64,000 nucleotides of DNA, from NCBI RefSeq assembly GCF_900143025.1, contig NZ_FRCT01000001.1, positions 407,554 through 471,553 on the forward strand, written 5' to 3'. The position numbers were made by a program, and so were the translations under genes. Numbering within the stretch: the stretch's first letter is position 1; each line of letters begins with the position of its first letter. The notes beneath the pieces are model-generated. The model was not told the DNA's origin. It searched no databases and saw only the letters and a list, made by a program, of their open reading frames with translations. This DNA is from Ruminococcus flavefaciens. Lineage in GTDB: Bacteria > Bacillota > Clostridia > Oscillospirales > Ruminococcaceae. Below are positions 1 to 7,319 of this stretch, piece by piece.

Positions 1-1
1 T

Positions 2-595
2 ACAACGGCTGCTCAGAATGTAGAGCCTGTCACTGATGAAAACGGGGCAGAAATGACCGAGAGCATGGAGCTCATGCGCATCAAGTTCAAGGATATCCCC
101 GAGGCTTCAAGCGGTCCGCTTATAAAGCTTAGCAAGACAGAGGCAAAGCCGGGCGAAATAGCTAAGGTTACGGTATCTGTTACAGGTGCTGACAAGAAGT
201 GGAATATGTGCGGTATACACATCACATATCCAGATGTATTGCAGTGCCAGATAGAGAACGAGGAAGACCTTACGGTAGAGTATGAGCTTGGTGAGGCTAC
301 AAAGCGAAATGCAGGCTTTGTGGCTATGGACTGGGAGAGAAATCTCGCTCCTGAGCTTGAAAGAGAGCATAAGCGTTCCGTGTTCTTTACTACCATGTTC
401 AAGGATAATGAAGGTCAGGACGGCGATATAGCTACGTTCTTCTTCAAAGTTCCCGATGACGCTCAGCCTGGTACAGTCTATGACCTGGGCTATTATTACA
501 TGGATTCGGATATGTTCCGCGACCTTGAAGCAAATATGTCCTTCGAGAAATATGCCTTTGAGCACCTCGAGGGCGGAAGCATTACTGTAAGATGA
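2..595 (+). CDS. Cohesin-domain protein (scaffoldin-like), 3' end
   Basis: The reading frame is open at the left edge, so the start lies outside the window. The visible 197 residues end in a module of about 145 residues with cohesin hallmarks: a start like 'IKLSKTEAKPGE', the strand 'WNMCGIHITYPD', a late 'IATFFFKVPDDAQPGTVYD' segment and the closing 'GGSITVR'. Cohesins bind dockerins and hold enzymes on scaffoldins. No sortase motif or C-terminal membrane anchor follows, so this end of the protein is not itself the wall anchor. The several dockerin proteins in the window fit a cellulosome producer. Whether more cohesins lie upstream cannot be seen. Confidence 0.8.
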   Translation, partial: TTAAQNVEPVTDENGAEMTESMELMRIKFKDIPEASSGPLIKLSKTEAKPGEIAKVTVSVTGADKKWNMCGIHITYPDVLQCQIENEEDLTVEYELGEATKRNAGFVAMDWERNLAPELEREHKRSVFFTTMFKDNEGQDGDIATFFFKVPDDAQPGTVYDLGYYYMDSDMFRDLEANMSFEKYAFEHLEGGSITVR

Positions 596-639
596 TATAT
601 TATATTTAACAGTTTAGAATGAAATAGTACTTTTATTTA

Positions 640-676
640 GGGAACGCCCTCTCTTGCAGGGCGTTCCCTCTTTCAC
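640..676 (+). terminator. Rho-independent terminator after cohesin gene
   Basis: An 11-bp perfect GC-rich stem (GGGAACGCCCT with its complement) with a 7-base loop is followed by a pyrimidine-rich tail. It lies 45 bases after the cohesin stop codon. Confidence 0.8.
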
Positions 677-796
677 AACAGTTCACTGAACTGTTGTGAA
701 ATTCACCCTTTGCGGAGCGCCTTACGATTATTGGGCGTTGCCCAACCCCACCAAAGGCTCTGCCTTTGGAATCCGCTAAAGGGTTGTGAACCCTTT
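672..796. repeat. String of perfect short hairpins in intergenic space
   Basis: Four further perfect inverted repeats follow the terminator: a 13-bp stem at 672-700, TTGGGC/GCCCAA at 731-745, CCAAAGGC/GCCTTTGG at 751-769 and AAAGGGTT/AACCCTTT at 778-795. No open frame explains them. The pattern resembles dispersed structured intergenic repeats of gut Firmicutes. Their function is unknown. Confidence 0.6.
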
Positions 797-863
797 AGAA
801 TCCCATTATTAGTTTAATAGATTTTTTCTGTATAGACAAGGATAAAAGAAAGGACATTACATA

Positions 864-1991
864 ATGAATAAAAAAGAAACAGCAGAGATAAAAAAGAATT
901 TTTCCGATAAAAGCGGCTTTTTCATTATGGAGCGTGTTCTCACAGCTTTTATTGACGCTGAAAAGAACGTGAGATACCACAATGTAAGCTCATGCCTTAC
1001 TATGCCTGTTGAGGAGCATGATGTGTATGACGAGACTCTGAAAAAGGTGCTCAATACCAACGTAGGCAAGGCATTTGTGGAGTATGAGTTCCCGAATGAA
1101 GCCTATGACGAGGGACAGCCACAGAATATCCTCTATACGCTTCTTACCTCGGAGCTTAAAGACGATATCGCCTGTGAGGACTTCCTCAATCATATCGCCA
1201 ATAATATCGCATATACAGGTCCGTTTGCGGTTATAACCTCTTACTGTACATATACTATCCGCAAAAAGGACAAGAATGACGAATTTGCAGATGGTGAGGA
1301 CGAGATATACCGCTATATCCTTACAGCTATCTGTCCTGTAAATACAAGCAAGGACGGCTTTATCTTCGACAGCGTAGGCAACGAGATAACAAAGAAGGTG
1401 AATACAGAGCTTATTATAAGCAAAGCTCCTTCGGACGGCTTCCTTTACCCTGTTTTCAGCAACAGGAGCTCGGATATCAACCACGTTATGTACTACACAA
1501 AGAATATAAAATCACCTAATGTATCCGTTGTTGAGAACGTTCTCGGCTGCACCTTTGTTATGTCCGCTGAGAGCGAGAAAAGCAGCTTCCAGAGCATACT
1601 CAAGAATGTTGTGGGCGATGACCTTGATTATACTCTCATAAAGACCGTAAACGAGAAGATACAGGAGGTTGTTGAGGATAACAAGGACGATACAGACAGA
1701 GTAGTTATCGACAATGCAAGACTAAAGGATATCCTCGTAGATGTGGGACTCCCCGAGGAGCGCGTGAATATGGTAGAGCCTGTTTACGAAAAGGTCTGCG
1801 GTACTGCGCCCCTTACTGCGGCAAATCTTGTGGAGACTAAAACAGTTCTTACCTCTCCGGGTATAACCGTAAATATCAAGCCCTCTGCGGCTGATAAGGT
1901 GCGTACAAGCGTTGTTGACGGCAGAAGATGCCTCCTCATCGACATTGACGACCCGACTATCGAGATAAACGGACTGCCTGTTACTCTTTGA
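864..1991 (+). CDS. DUF4317 family protein
   Basis: This 375-residue protein matches the DUF4317 family of Clostridia along its whole length as I recall it: an N-terminal 'MNKKETAEIKKNF' helix, a central 'YRYILTAICPVN' segment and a C-terminal domain with 'PGITVNIKP' and 'RCLLIDID'. There is no signal peptide and no membrane span, so it is probably cytoplasmic. The family has no established function. It stands alone, with a hairpin terminator 30 bases after the stop. An AAAGAAAGGA site precedes the ATG. Confidence 0.8.
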   Translation: MNKKETAEIKKNFSDKSGFFIMERVLTAFIDAEKNVRYHNVSSCLTMPVEEHDVYDETLKKVLNTNVGKAFVEYEFPNEAYDEGQPQNILYTLLTSELKDDIACEDFLNHIANNIAYTGPFAVITSYCTYTIRKKDKNDEFADGEDEIYRYILTAICPVNTSKDGFIFDSVGNEITKKVNTELIISKAPSDGFLYPVFSNRSSDINHVMYYTKNIKSPNVSVVENVLGCTFVMSAESEKSSFQSILKNVVGDDLDYTLIKTVNEKIQEVVEDNKDDTDRVVIDNARLKDILVDVGLPEERVNMVEPVYEKVCGTAPLTAANLVETKTVLTSPGITVNIKPSAADKVRTSVVDGRRCLLIDIDDPTIEINGLPVTL

Positions 1992-2022
1992 GAGCACTTA
2001 GCCGTTAGCCATTAGCTTGCAG

Positions 2023-2048
2023 GGAACGCCGCTTCGGCGTTCCTTTTT
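2023..2048 (+). terminator. Rho-independent terminator
   Basis: GGAACGCC and GGCGTTCC form a tight stem around a GCTTC loop, followed by a run of Ts. Confidence 0.85.
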
Positions 2049-2114
2049 TATGTTCAAAAATTGCGGGGATATGTGTAATGTTTTACGGTTTTTGCGACTT
2101 TTTATGTTATAAAC

Positions 2115-2144
2115 TTGACATGATATTATACATGGTGTTATAAT
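2115..2144 (+). promoter_or_regulatory. Sigma-A-type promoter
   Basis: TTGACA at 2115-2120 and TATAAT at 2139-2144 are separated by 18 bases, ahead of the secreted protein gene at 2187, which has an AAAAGGAG ribosome binding site. Confidence 0.75.
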
Positions 2145-2186
2145 AATATCGGTTAAACCAAATCTAAAACAAAAGGAGTTTTTAAA

Positions 2187-2867
2187 ATGATTTTAGGCAA
2201 AAAAATCAGCAAAGCATTAAGCTTTGTCATATCTCTCACACTTGCATTGGTCATTTGTATCTGTAGCTTTGAATTTTCAAGCAATAAAATAAAGGCTAAT
2301 GCGGCTGCGGCAAAGATAGCTACTCTTACCATTCATTCAGATCCAACAGGCGGACATTATGGACTTCCTGTAGGACAGCATGCGTTTCTTAGTATCAGAA
2401 ACAAAGCTGGATATGATATAAGTGTTCTTGGTACTAATGTTCCGCCAAATGGTGCAATAACGATAGGAACCACAAAAAGTCTTGATGGTCAAGGAGATGG
2501 AATTTACACAAATGCTGAAGCTTGGCTTATAAAGAATAAGGGCTATTATAAAAAAAGAGTATCTCTTTCAATAGATATTACACTTGGAGAACTTTTTAAA
2601 TTAAATGATGTAATGTACAAAAACAATACTTGGTCATGGTATTTAAATTGTTCGATTTTTGCCAGAACAGTGTGGAATTCAGTTGCACCTAAAAGTTTGG
2701 AATTAACGGGTGGAACACCTGTTATGCTTGCTGATAGCATAAAAAGCAAGAAAACCTATAAAGATGCTGCTAAAATTGGTACTTGTGATAAAGCAAATGT
2801 CAGACGCGTAAAAAAGGCTAATAAATACGCAAAGATTGATATGAAAAAAGTTATGAAAAACGCTTGA
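2187..2867 (+). CDS. Secreted protein with possible permuted papain-like fold
   Basis: The 226-residue product starts with a signal peptide (hydrophobic core at about 11-28, Ala-rich cleavage region near 38-41). The mature part has a histidine in 'GQHAFLSI' (about 63-70) and a cysteine in 'WYLNCSIFARTVWN' (about 152-165). A His before a Cys in an NC motif is typical of circularly permuted papain-like hydrolases of the NlpC/P60, LRAT and YiiX group, which cut amide or ester bonds in cell-wall or lipid substrates. The tail is rich in Lys. The fold assignment is inference from these two motifs. Base composition is visibly more AT-rich than in its neighbours. It has its own promoter and terminator. 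Confidence 0.55.
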   Translation: MILGKKISKALSFVISLTLALVICICSFEFSSNKIKANAAAAKIATLTIHSDPTGGHYGLPVGQHAFLSIRNKAGYDISVLGTNVPPNGAITIGTTKSLDGQGDGIYTNAEAWLIKNKGYYKKRVSLSIDITLGELFKLNDVMYKNNTWSWYLNCSIFARTVWNSVAPKSLELTGGTPVMLADSIKSKKTYKDAAKIGTCDKANVRRVKKANKYAKIDMKKVMKNA

Positions 2868-2878
2868 AAATAAGTATA

Positions 2879-2906
2879 TTAAAAGGCGGTCAATGACCGC
2901 CTTTTC
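2879..2906 (+). terminator. Rho-independent terminator
   Basis: AAAAGGCGGTC and GACCGCCTTTT pair around a four-base loop just after the secreted protein gene. Confidence 0.85.
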
Positions 2907-2968
2907 TACTTGCTACTCACTACTTTCTACTTACTCACGGGCGCACAGTGTGCGCCCTTCCTGCAAGA

Positions 2969-3002
2969 TAAAAACTCCCTCACTATTGTGAGGGAGTTTT
3001 TT
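2969..3002. terminator. Bidirectional terminator
   Basis: AAAAACTCCCTCAC and GTGAGGGAGTTTTT pair around a short loop, with A and T runs on the two flanks. It abuts the stop codon of the minus-strand Nudix gene and can serve both strands. Confidence 0.85.
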
Positions 3003-3415
3003 CAGTGATTTTCCTTGATAGCGGTCTTTGCCTTTGCGACTATGGTCCTGTCGTTCTCATAGGACAGGATATTTGTGGCATAGGATATATCCACCCAGCG
3101 TATTTCTGCGATCTCGCCCTCCTGTGGGGTAAAATCAACGTTCTTCGCTTTTGCAAGAAAGTAAACGACGACCTTCATCGTGTCCTTCTTCGGTGAATAG
3201 GTAACTGTTTCTCTGAATGTCGGATCAATAATAACATCAATGGAGGTCTCCTCCATTATCTCACGACGAGCAGTTTCAATCTCGGTCTCGCCCTTTTCAA
3301 CGTGCCCCTTGGGGAAGGACCAGTGACCGCTGTTGATATGCTTTATCAGCAGTATTTCCGTATTGCCGTGGTATTTCCTGTAGACAATTGCGCCGCATGA
3401 TTTCTCGTGAAGCAT
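3002..3415 (-). CDS. Nudix hydrolase
   Basis: This 137-residue cytoplasmic protein carries a complete Nudix box at about residues 37-59: 'GHVEKGETEIETARREIMEE', fitting the GX5EX7REUXEEXGU pattern. The glutamates bind the divalent metal that hydrolyses nucleoside diphosphates linked to another group X. The N-terminal 'SCGAIVYRK' and 'WSFPKGHVEKGE' resemble bis(5'-nucleosyl)-tetraphosphatase-like (MutT/Ap4A) members, but the substrate cannot be read from sequence. The frame is open further upstream; the ATG at 3415 is preferred because AAAGGATT lies just ahead of it and the Nudix fold starts there. Confidence 0.85.
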   Translation of the reverse strand: MLHEKSCGAIVYRKYHGNTEILLIKHINSGHWSFPKGHVEKGETEIETARREIMEETSIDVIIDPTFRETVTYSPKKDTMKVVVYFLAKAKNVDFTPQEGEIAEIRWVDISYATNILSYENDRTIVAKAKTAIKENH

Positions 3416-3684
3416 AGATAATCCTTTCTTGCCTGCAAAAACAGACAGAATCAAGAGCAGTTCACCCTGCTTCAGAGTATCATGTGGTGAGCTGCTTTTA
3501 TATAGTTCAAAATTAATTATACCATATAATGGGCAATAAAGCAATATGCGCGGCAAAAAAAATTCGTGCCGAATGGTAAATCGTGCGAAAAAACGTGTAA
3601 AATGCGCATATTTTTTTCTCATGCATACTTGTACCTGCGGCTGAATATACATTACACAAAGCAAACTTCAAGGAGGTTACCGTT

Positions 3685-5226
3685 ATGGACTTAAAACTTA
3701 ACAGAGAGACCGTGCCAGCTGCCGAGATGATATACGACGGTATTCAGGAGCAGGCAGTTGAACTGGATTATATCCTTCCCGATTACTGTCCCGATATTTT
3801 CAGACTTATCCGCTGCGAAACTTCGCCTGTGATAACCGACTGGAGCATCAGCGGCGACAGGCTGACCTATGAGCTCAGGTGCGATATACATATCCTTTAC
3901 TGCGGCGAAAACAGCAATGAGGTGCAGTCTGTGGAGCAGCACAGGAGCTTTACCAAAACCGTTGAACTCGGCAGAGCGGCGGAGTCTGCGGAGGTAAAGC
4001 TTATCCCGAAGGCTGACCACGCTAATTTCAGAGCCGTGAACAAACGCCGCCTTGACCTGCGCGGAGCTGTTTCCACAAAGATAACCGTTACAGGTCAGCA
4101 GGAGCAGGAGGTCATATCCGATGCAGTGGGTATGAATATACAGTTGAAAAAGACTCCCGTAAAATTTGCCGCAGGCAGGCTTACTGCGGAGAAGAATGTC
4201 CGTATAGAGGAGGACATGGAGCTTGGAGCGGCTCAGCCCGATGTTTCGGCAATTCTCAATTGTCGGTGCAGTGCATCTGCCTGCGAGATAAAGCTTGTTT
4301 CGGGAAAGCTTTTAGCAAAGGGTGAAATTGATGTGGAAATACTGTACTCGGGGGATAACACCGTCGAGGCTATGCGTTTTTCCCTTGATTACAGCCAGAT
4401 AATCGACGTTGACGGACTCGATGACAGTTACGACTGCACGGTAGCTCCCGAAGTGCTCAGCTGCGATATAGCTGCATCGGAAGACAATGAGGGAAACAAC
4501 CGTGTACTGCGGTGTGAAGCGGAAATACGGCTCAACTGTCGGGCTGTGAGGACGGCAACTGCCATGATAGCCGAGGATGCTTTTTCAACAGTCTACCCTT
4601 GCAGTGTTGAAATGTCGGAGATAAAAGCCGAGCAGATACCTGCGGTTTACGATGAGAGCTTCAGGCACAGCGCGAAGCTTGCTGACGGGGATAACGTGCC
4701 CCAGACTGTCTATGCTATGTGGAGCGAACCTAAAAATATAAATACCCGAATAGGCGATGACGGGCGCTCTGTGGTCATAAGCGGTATGCTGACCTATTCT
4801 ATGGCAGCTAAGGACAAAGCGGGCATGATAGTTATGCCCGACCGTGACGAAGCCTTTGAGGTCACTGTTGGACTTCCCGATAATATAGGCGGCACATCAG
4901 TTTCGGCAGAGGTTCGGGTACGCGAGACCTCATACGATATATCCGCCGAGGGAGTCCTTACAGCTAAGTCGGATATAGGCGTTAAGCTACTGGTGTACAG
5001 TGCGGACTCCATAAAGGCTGTTACAGATATCTCTGTTGACGAGACTTCCAAAAAGGAGCGTGACGGCGATTATGCCATAAAACTGTATTTCGGTATCGAG
5101 AACGAGGATATATGGGATATCGCAAAGCGTTACAGTACAAGTGTTGCGGCTATCATGGAGGAAAACGATCTCAGCGGTGAACGCCTTGAAAACGGCGGTA
5201 TGCTGCTGATACCTATTGTTTCGTGA
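3685..5226 (+). CDS. sipL: SPOCS/DUF3794-LysM protein, SipL-like
   Basis: The 513-residue protein starts with 'MDLKLNRETVPAAEMIYD' and has repeated beta-rich SPOCS (DUF3794) domains through about residue 450. A C-terminal LysM domain follows at about 465-511 ('YFGIENEDIWDIAKRYST'). This is the layout of SipL, the partner of SpoIVA in spore-coat assembly in Clostridioides difficile, where the LysM domain makes the contact. The next gene is spoIVA, which supports the assignment strongly. A clear GGAGG site precedes the ATG. No signal peptide is present, so it acts in the mother cell. Whether this organism completes sporulation cannot be judged from here. Confidence 0.85.
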   Translation: MDLKLNRETVPAAEMIYDGIQEQAVELDYILPDYCPDIFRLIRCETSPVITDWSISGDRLTYELRCDIHILYCGENSNEVQSVEQHRSFTKTVELGRAAESAEVKLIPKADHANFRAVNKRRLDLRGAVSTKITVTGQQEQEVISDAVGMNIQLKKTPVKFAAGRLTAEKNVRIEEDMELGAAQPDVSAILNCRCSASACEIKLVSGKLLAKGEIDVEILYSGDNTVEAMRFSLDYSQIIDVDGLDDSYDCTVAPEVLSCDIAASEDNEGNNRVLRCEAEIRLNCRAVRTATAMIAEDAFSTVYPCSVEMSEIKAEQIPAVYDESFRHSAKLADGDNVPQTVYAMWSEPKNINTRIGDDGRSVVISGMLTYSMAAKDKAGMIVMPDRDEAFEVTVGLPDNIGGTSVSAEVRVRETSYDISAEGVLTAKSDIGVKLLVYSADSIKAVTDISVDETSKKERDGDYAIKLYFGIENEDIWDIAKRYSTSVAAIMEENDLSGERLENGGMLLIPIVS

Positions 5227-5232
5227 AGTATT

Positions 5233-5326
5233 AGAGCTAAGAACTTAGAACTAAGAAATATATAATGAGAACTAAGAAATATCAGTTTAACTATCTTAGT
5301 TCTTAGATATTAGCTATTAGTTCTGA
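5233..5326. repeat. Inverted repeat between sipL and spoIVA
   Basis: The spacer is built from repeats of a 'GAACTAAGAA' word. AGAACTAAGA at 5268-5277 pairs with TCTTAGTTCT at 5294-5303. No poly-T tail follows the stem, so this may be an attenuator or simply repetitive DNA. Confidence 0.45.
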
Positions 5327-5342
5327 TAAAAAGGAGTATTTT

Positions 5343-6818
5343 ATGGCTAAAGATATATACAGCAATATTGCAGAGCGCACGGGCGGCGATATTTATATAG
5401 GCGTTGTGGGACCTGTACGCACAGGCAAATCCACCTTTATCAAGCGTTTTATGGAGTCGCTTGTAATTCCCAACATCACCAGTGAGTTCAAGCGTGAACG
5501 TGCTATTGATGAGCTTCCACAGTCCGCGGCAGGAAAGACAATTATGACTACAGAGCCAAAGTTCATACCCGAGGAGGCTGTGCAGATAGACCTTGGAAAT
5601 GGTGCGGAGTTCAACGTAAGGCTTATCGATTGCGTAGGGTATATAGTCCCAAGCTCTTTGGGCTATATCGAAAACGAGCAGCCCCGTATGGTAATGACTT
5701 CGTGGTTCGATGAGGAGATACCATTCAATATGGCTGCGGAGATAGGCACACAGAAGGTCATCACAGACCACTCTACAATTGGTCTTGTCATAACCACAGA
5801 CGGCTCTGTAACGGATATACCGCGAGAGGAGTATGAGGAGTGCGAGGAGCGTGTTATCCGCGAACTGAAGGAGCTTGGCAAGCCCTTTGTAGTAATACTC
5901 AATACAGTTGCTCCGAATTCGCCTGAGACTGCCGCTCTTGCTGCAAGACTCACAGACCGCTATGACGCTAAGGTAATACCTGTGAACTGCCTTGAACTGG
6001 GGGAGGAGGATATCCGCAGCATAATACGCGAGATACTCTTTTCCTTCCCCATAAAGGAGATAAATATCCGTACTGCGCGGTGGATAAATTCTCTTGGCAA
6101 AGGACACTGGCTGAAAACGGAGATACTGGACTGCATACGCAATGCTGCAAAGGATATACGGCTTGTCCGCGAGGCTGAGGACGCTGCTGCGGCTATAGCA
6201 CAGTGTCCGAATGTGCTGAAAGCGGAGATAAGCAGCATTGATCTGGGCAAGGGCTCGGTGACTATCACAGCGGAGCTGGACAACAGTCTTTTCTATAAGA
6301 TACTTGGTGAGACTACGGGTATCGAGATAGAGAGCGAAAGCGACCTTATGCCCCTGCTTACGGAGCTCAACGACATACGCCGCAAGTATAAGCGCATAGA
6401 GCCTGCACTGGCTGAGGTTGAGGCTACGGGTTACGGTATTGTTATGCCCGAGCTGGAGGAAATGTCCCTTGAGGAGCCGAAAATAATCCGTCAGGGCGGC
6501 AAATACGGCGTAAAGCTCAAGGCTTCCGCACCGTCAATTCATCTTATGAAAGCCAATATCAACACTACTATAAGCCCTATTGTGGGTACTGAGCGGCAGT
6601 CCGAGGAGCTTGTTATGTATCTGCTGGACGGCTTTGACGACGACCCGAAGAAGATATGGGAGAGCAATATTTTCGGGAAGTCCCTTCACGAGCTGGTCAA
6701 CGAGGGACTTCACAGCAAGCTTTTCAAGATGCCTGTGGACGCACGAATGAAGTTGCAGGAGACTCTCGAACGAGTCATAAACGAGGGCTGTTCGGGACTT
6801 ATCTGCTTTATTTTATGA
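5343..6818 (+). CDS. spoIVA: Stage IV sporulation protein A, coat morphogenetic ATPase
   Basis: The 491-residue protein has the SpoIVA hallmark N-terminus 'MAKDIYSNIAERTGGDIYIG', then the Walker A loop 'GPVRTGKST' at 23-31 and 'TIMTTEPKFIPEEAV'. The C-terminus 'GCSGLICFIL' matches the family ending needed for membrane anchoring through SpoVM in Bacillus. SpoIVA hydrolyses ATP to polymerise into the spore-coat basement layer on the mother-cell side of the forespore. The length equals the usual 492. An AAAAGGAG site precedes the ATG. It follows sipL with a 116-base spacer, the arrangement seen in sporulating Clostridia. The gene appears intact. Confidence 0.95.
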   Translation: MAKDIYSNIAERTGGDIYIGVVGPVRTGKSTFIKRFMESLVIPNITSEFKRERAIDELPQSAAGKTIMTTEPKFIPEEAVQIDLGNGAEFNVRLIDCVGYIVPSSLGYIENEQPRMVMTSWFDEEIPFNMAAEIGTQKVITDHSTIGLVITTDGSVTDIPREEYEECEERVIRELKELGKPFVVILNTVAPNSPETAALAARLTDRYDAKVIPVNCLELGEEDIRSIIREILFSFPIKEINIRTARWINSLGKGHWLKTEILDCIRNAAKDIRLVREAEDAAAAIAQCPNVLKAEISSIDLGKGSVTITAELDNSLFYKILGETTGIEIESESDLMPLLTELNDIRRKYKRIEPALAEVEATGYGIVMPELEEMSLEEPKIIRQGGKYGVKLKASAPSIHLMKANINTTISPIVGTERQSEELVMYLLDGFDDDPKKIWESNIFGKSLHELVNEGLHSKLFKMPVDARMKLQETLERVINEGCSGLICFIL

Positions 6819-6918
6819 AAAAAGGCAGCGTGACGCTGTACCCTTGCCACGTTGTCGCTCGCACACTCGCTCACTCTCATCAAAAACGTTACTTGTACAT
6901 CGCTTACAGAGCTAAAAA

Positions 6919-6947
6919 AGGAGTACTGCAAAGGTACTCCTTTTTTT
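6919..6947 (+). terminator. Rho-independent terminator after spoIVA
   Basis: AAGGAGTA and TACTCCTT pair around CTGCAAAGG, with seven Ts after the stem. Confidence 0.8.
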
Positions 6948-6956
6948 AGCCGTTAG

Positions 6957-7165
6957 CTTGTAGGGGCGGCGTTCCGCCGCCCGTCGATTAACGTAAATTT
7001 GTAGGGGACGGTGACTCCATCTTTTTTGTTTGTAGGGGACGGCGTCCTCGACGTCCCGAGTAGGGGCGGATATTATCCGCTCACAGGTCTCAGATTTGCT
7101 TTAAATGCCCATTTGTAGGGGCTGCCTTTGGCAGTCCGCAGTGTTCATAGCTGTAGGGGGCGACG
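6957..7165. repeat. Degenerate GTAGGGG repeat array
   Basis: At least six copies of a '(T)GTAGGGG' word occur at irregular spacing, most followed by a short inverted repeat (for example GGCGGC/GCCGCC and GGACGGCGTCC). No open frame covers them. The array fills the gap between spoIVA and the xylanase. Confidence 0.65.
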
Positions 7166-7187
7166 TCCCTTTTTCATATAGCAACAA

Positions 7188-7222
7188 GAAAGCCGTGCTG
7201 CCTAAGCACGGCTTTCCTGTTC
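7188..7222 (-). terminator. Hairpin downstream of xylanase
   Basis: GAAAGCCGTGCT at 7188-7199 pairs with AGCACGGCTTTC at 7205-7216. A second stem, TGAGCGG with CCGCTCA, lies nearer the gene at 7264-7294. Either could end the minus-strand transcript; neither has a strong U tract. Confidence 0.6.
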
Positions 7223-7319
7223 TGATTTGTCCCTTACAATTTATTTTTGGAATTATATCAATCTGAGCGGCGCGTTGTGCAGATGCACCGCTCAGACCAA
7301 CATCGAAAAGGAATTATGA

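Noticed and set aside
6957..7165. Reading the GTAGGGG array as a CRISPR or a riboswitch
   Set aside because: Unit length and spacing vary and bodies are palindromic but unlike each other. No known riboswitch core was recognised.
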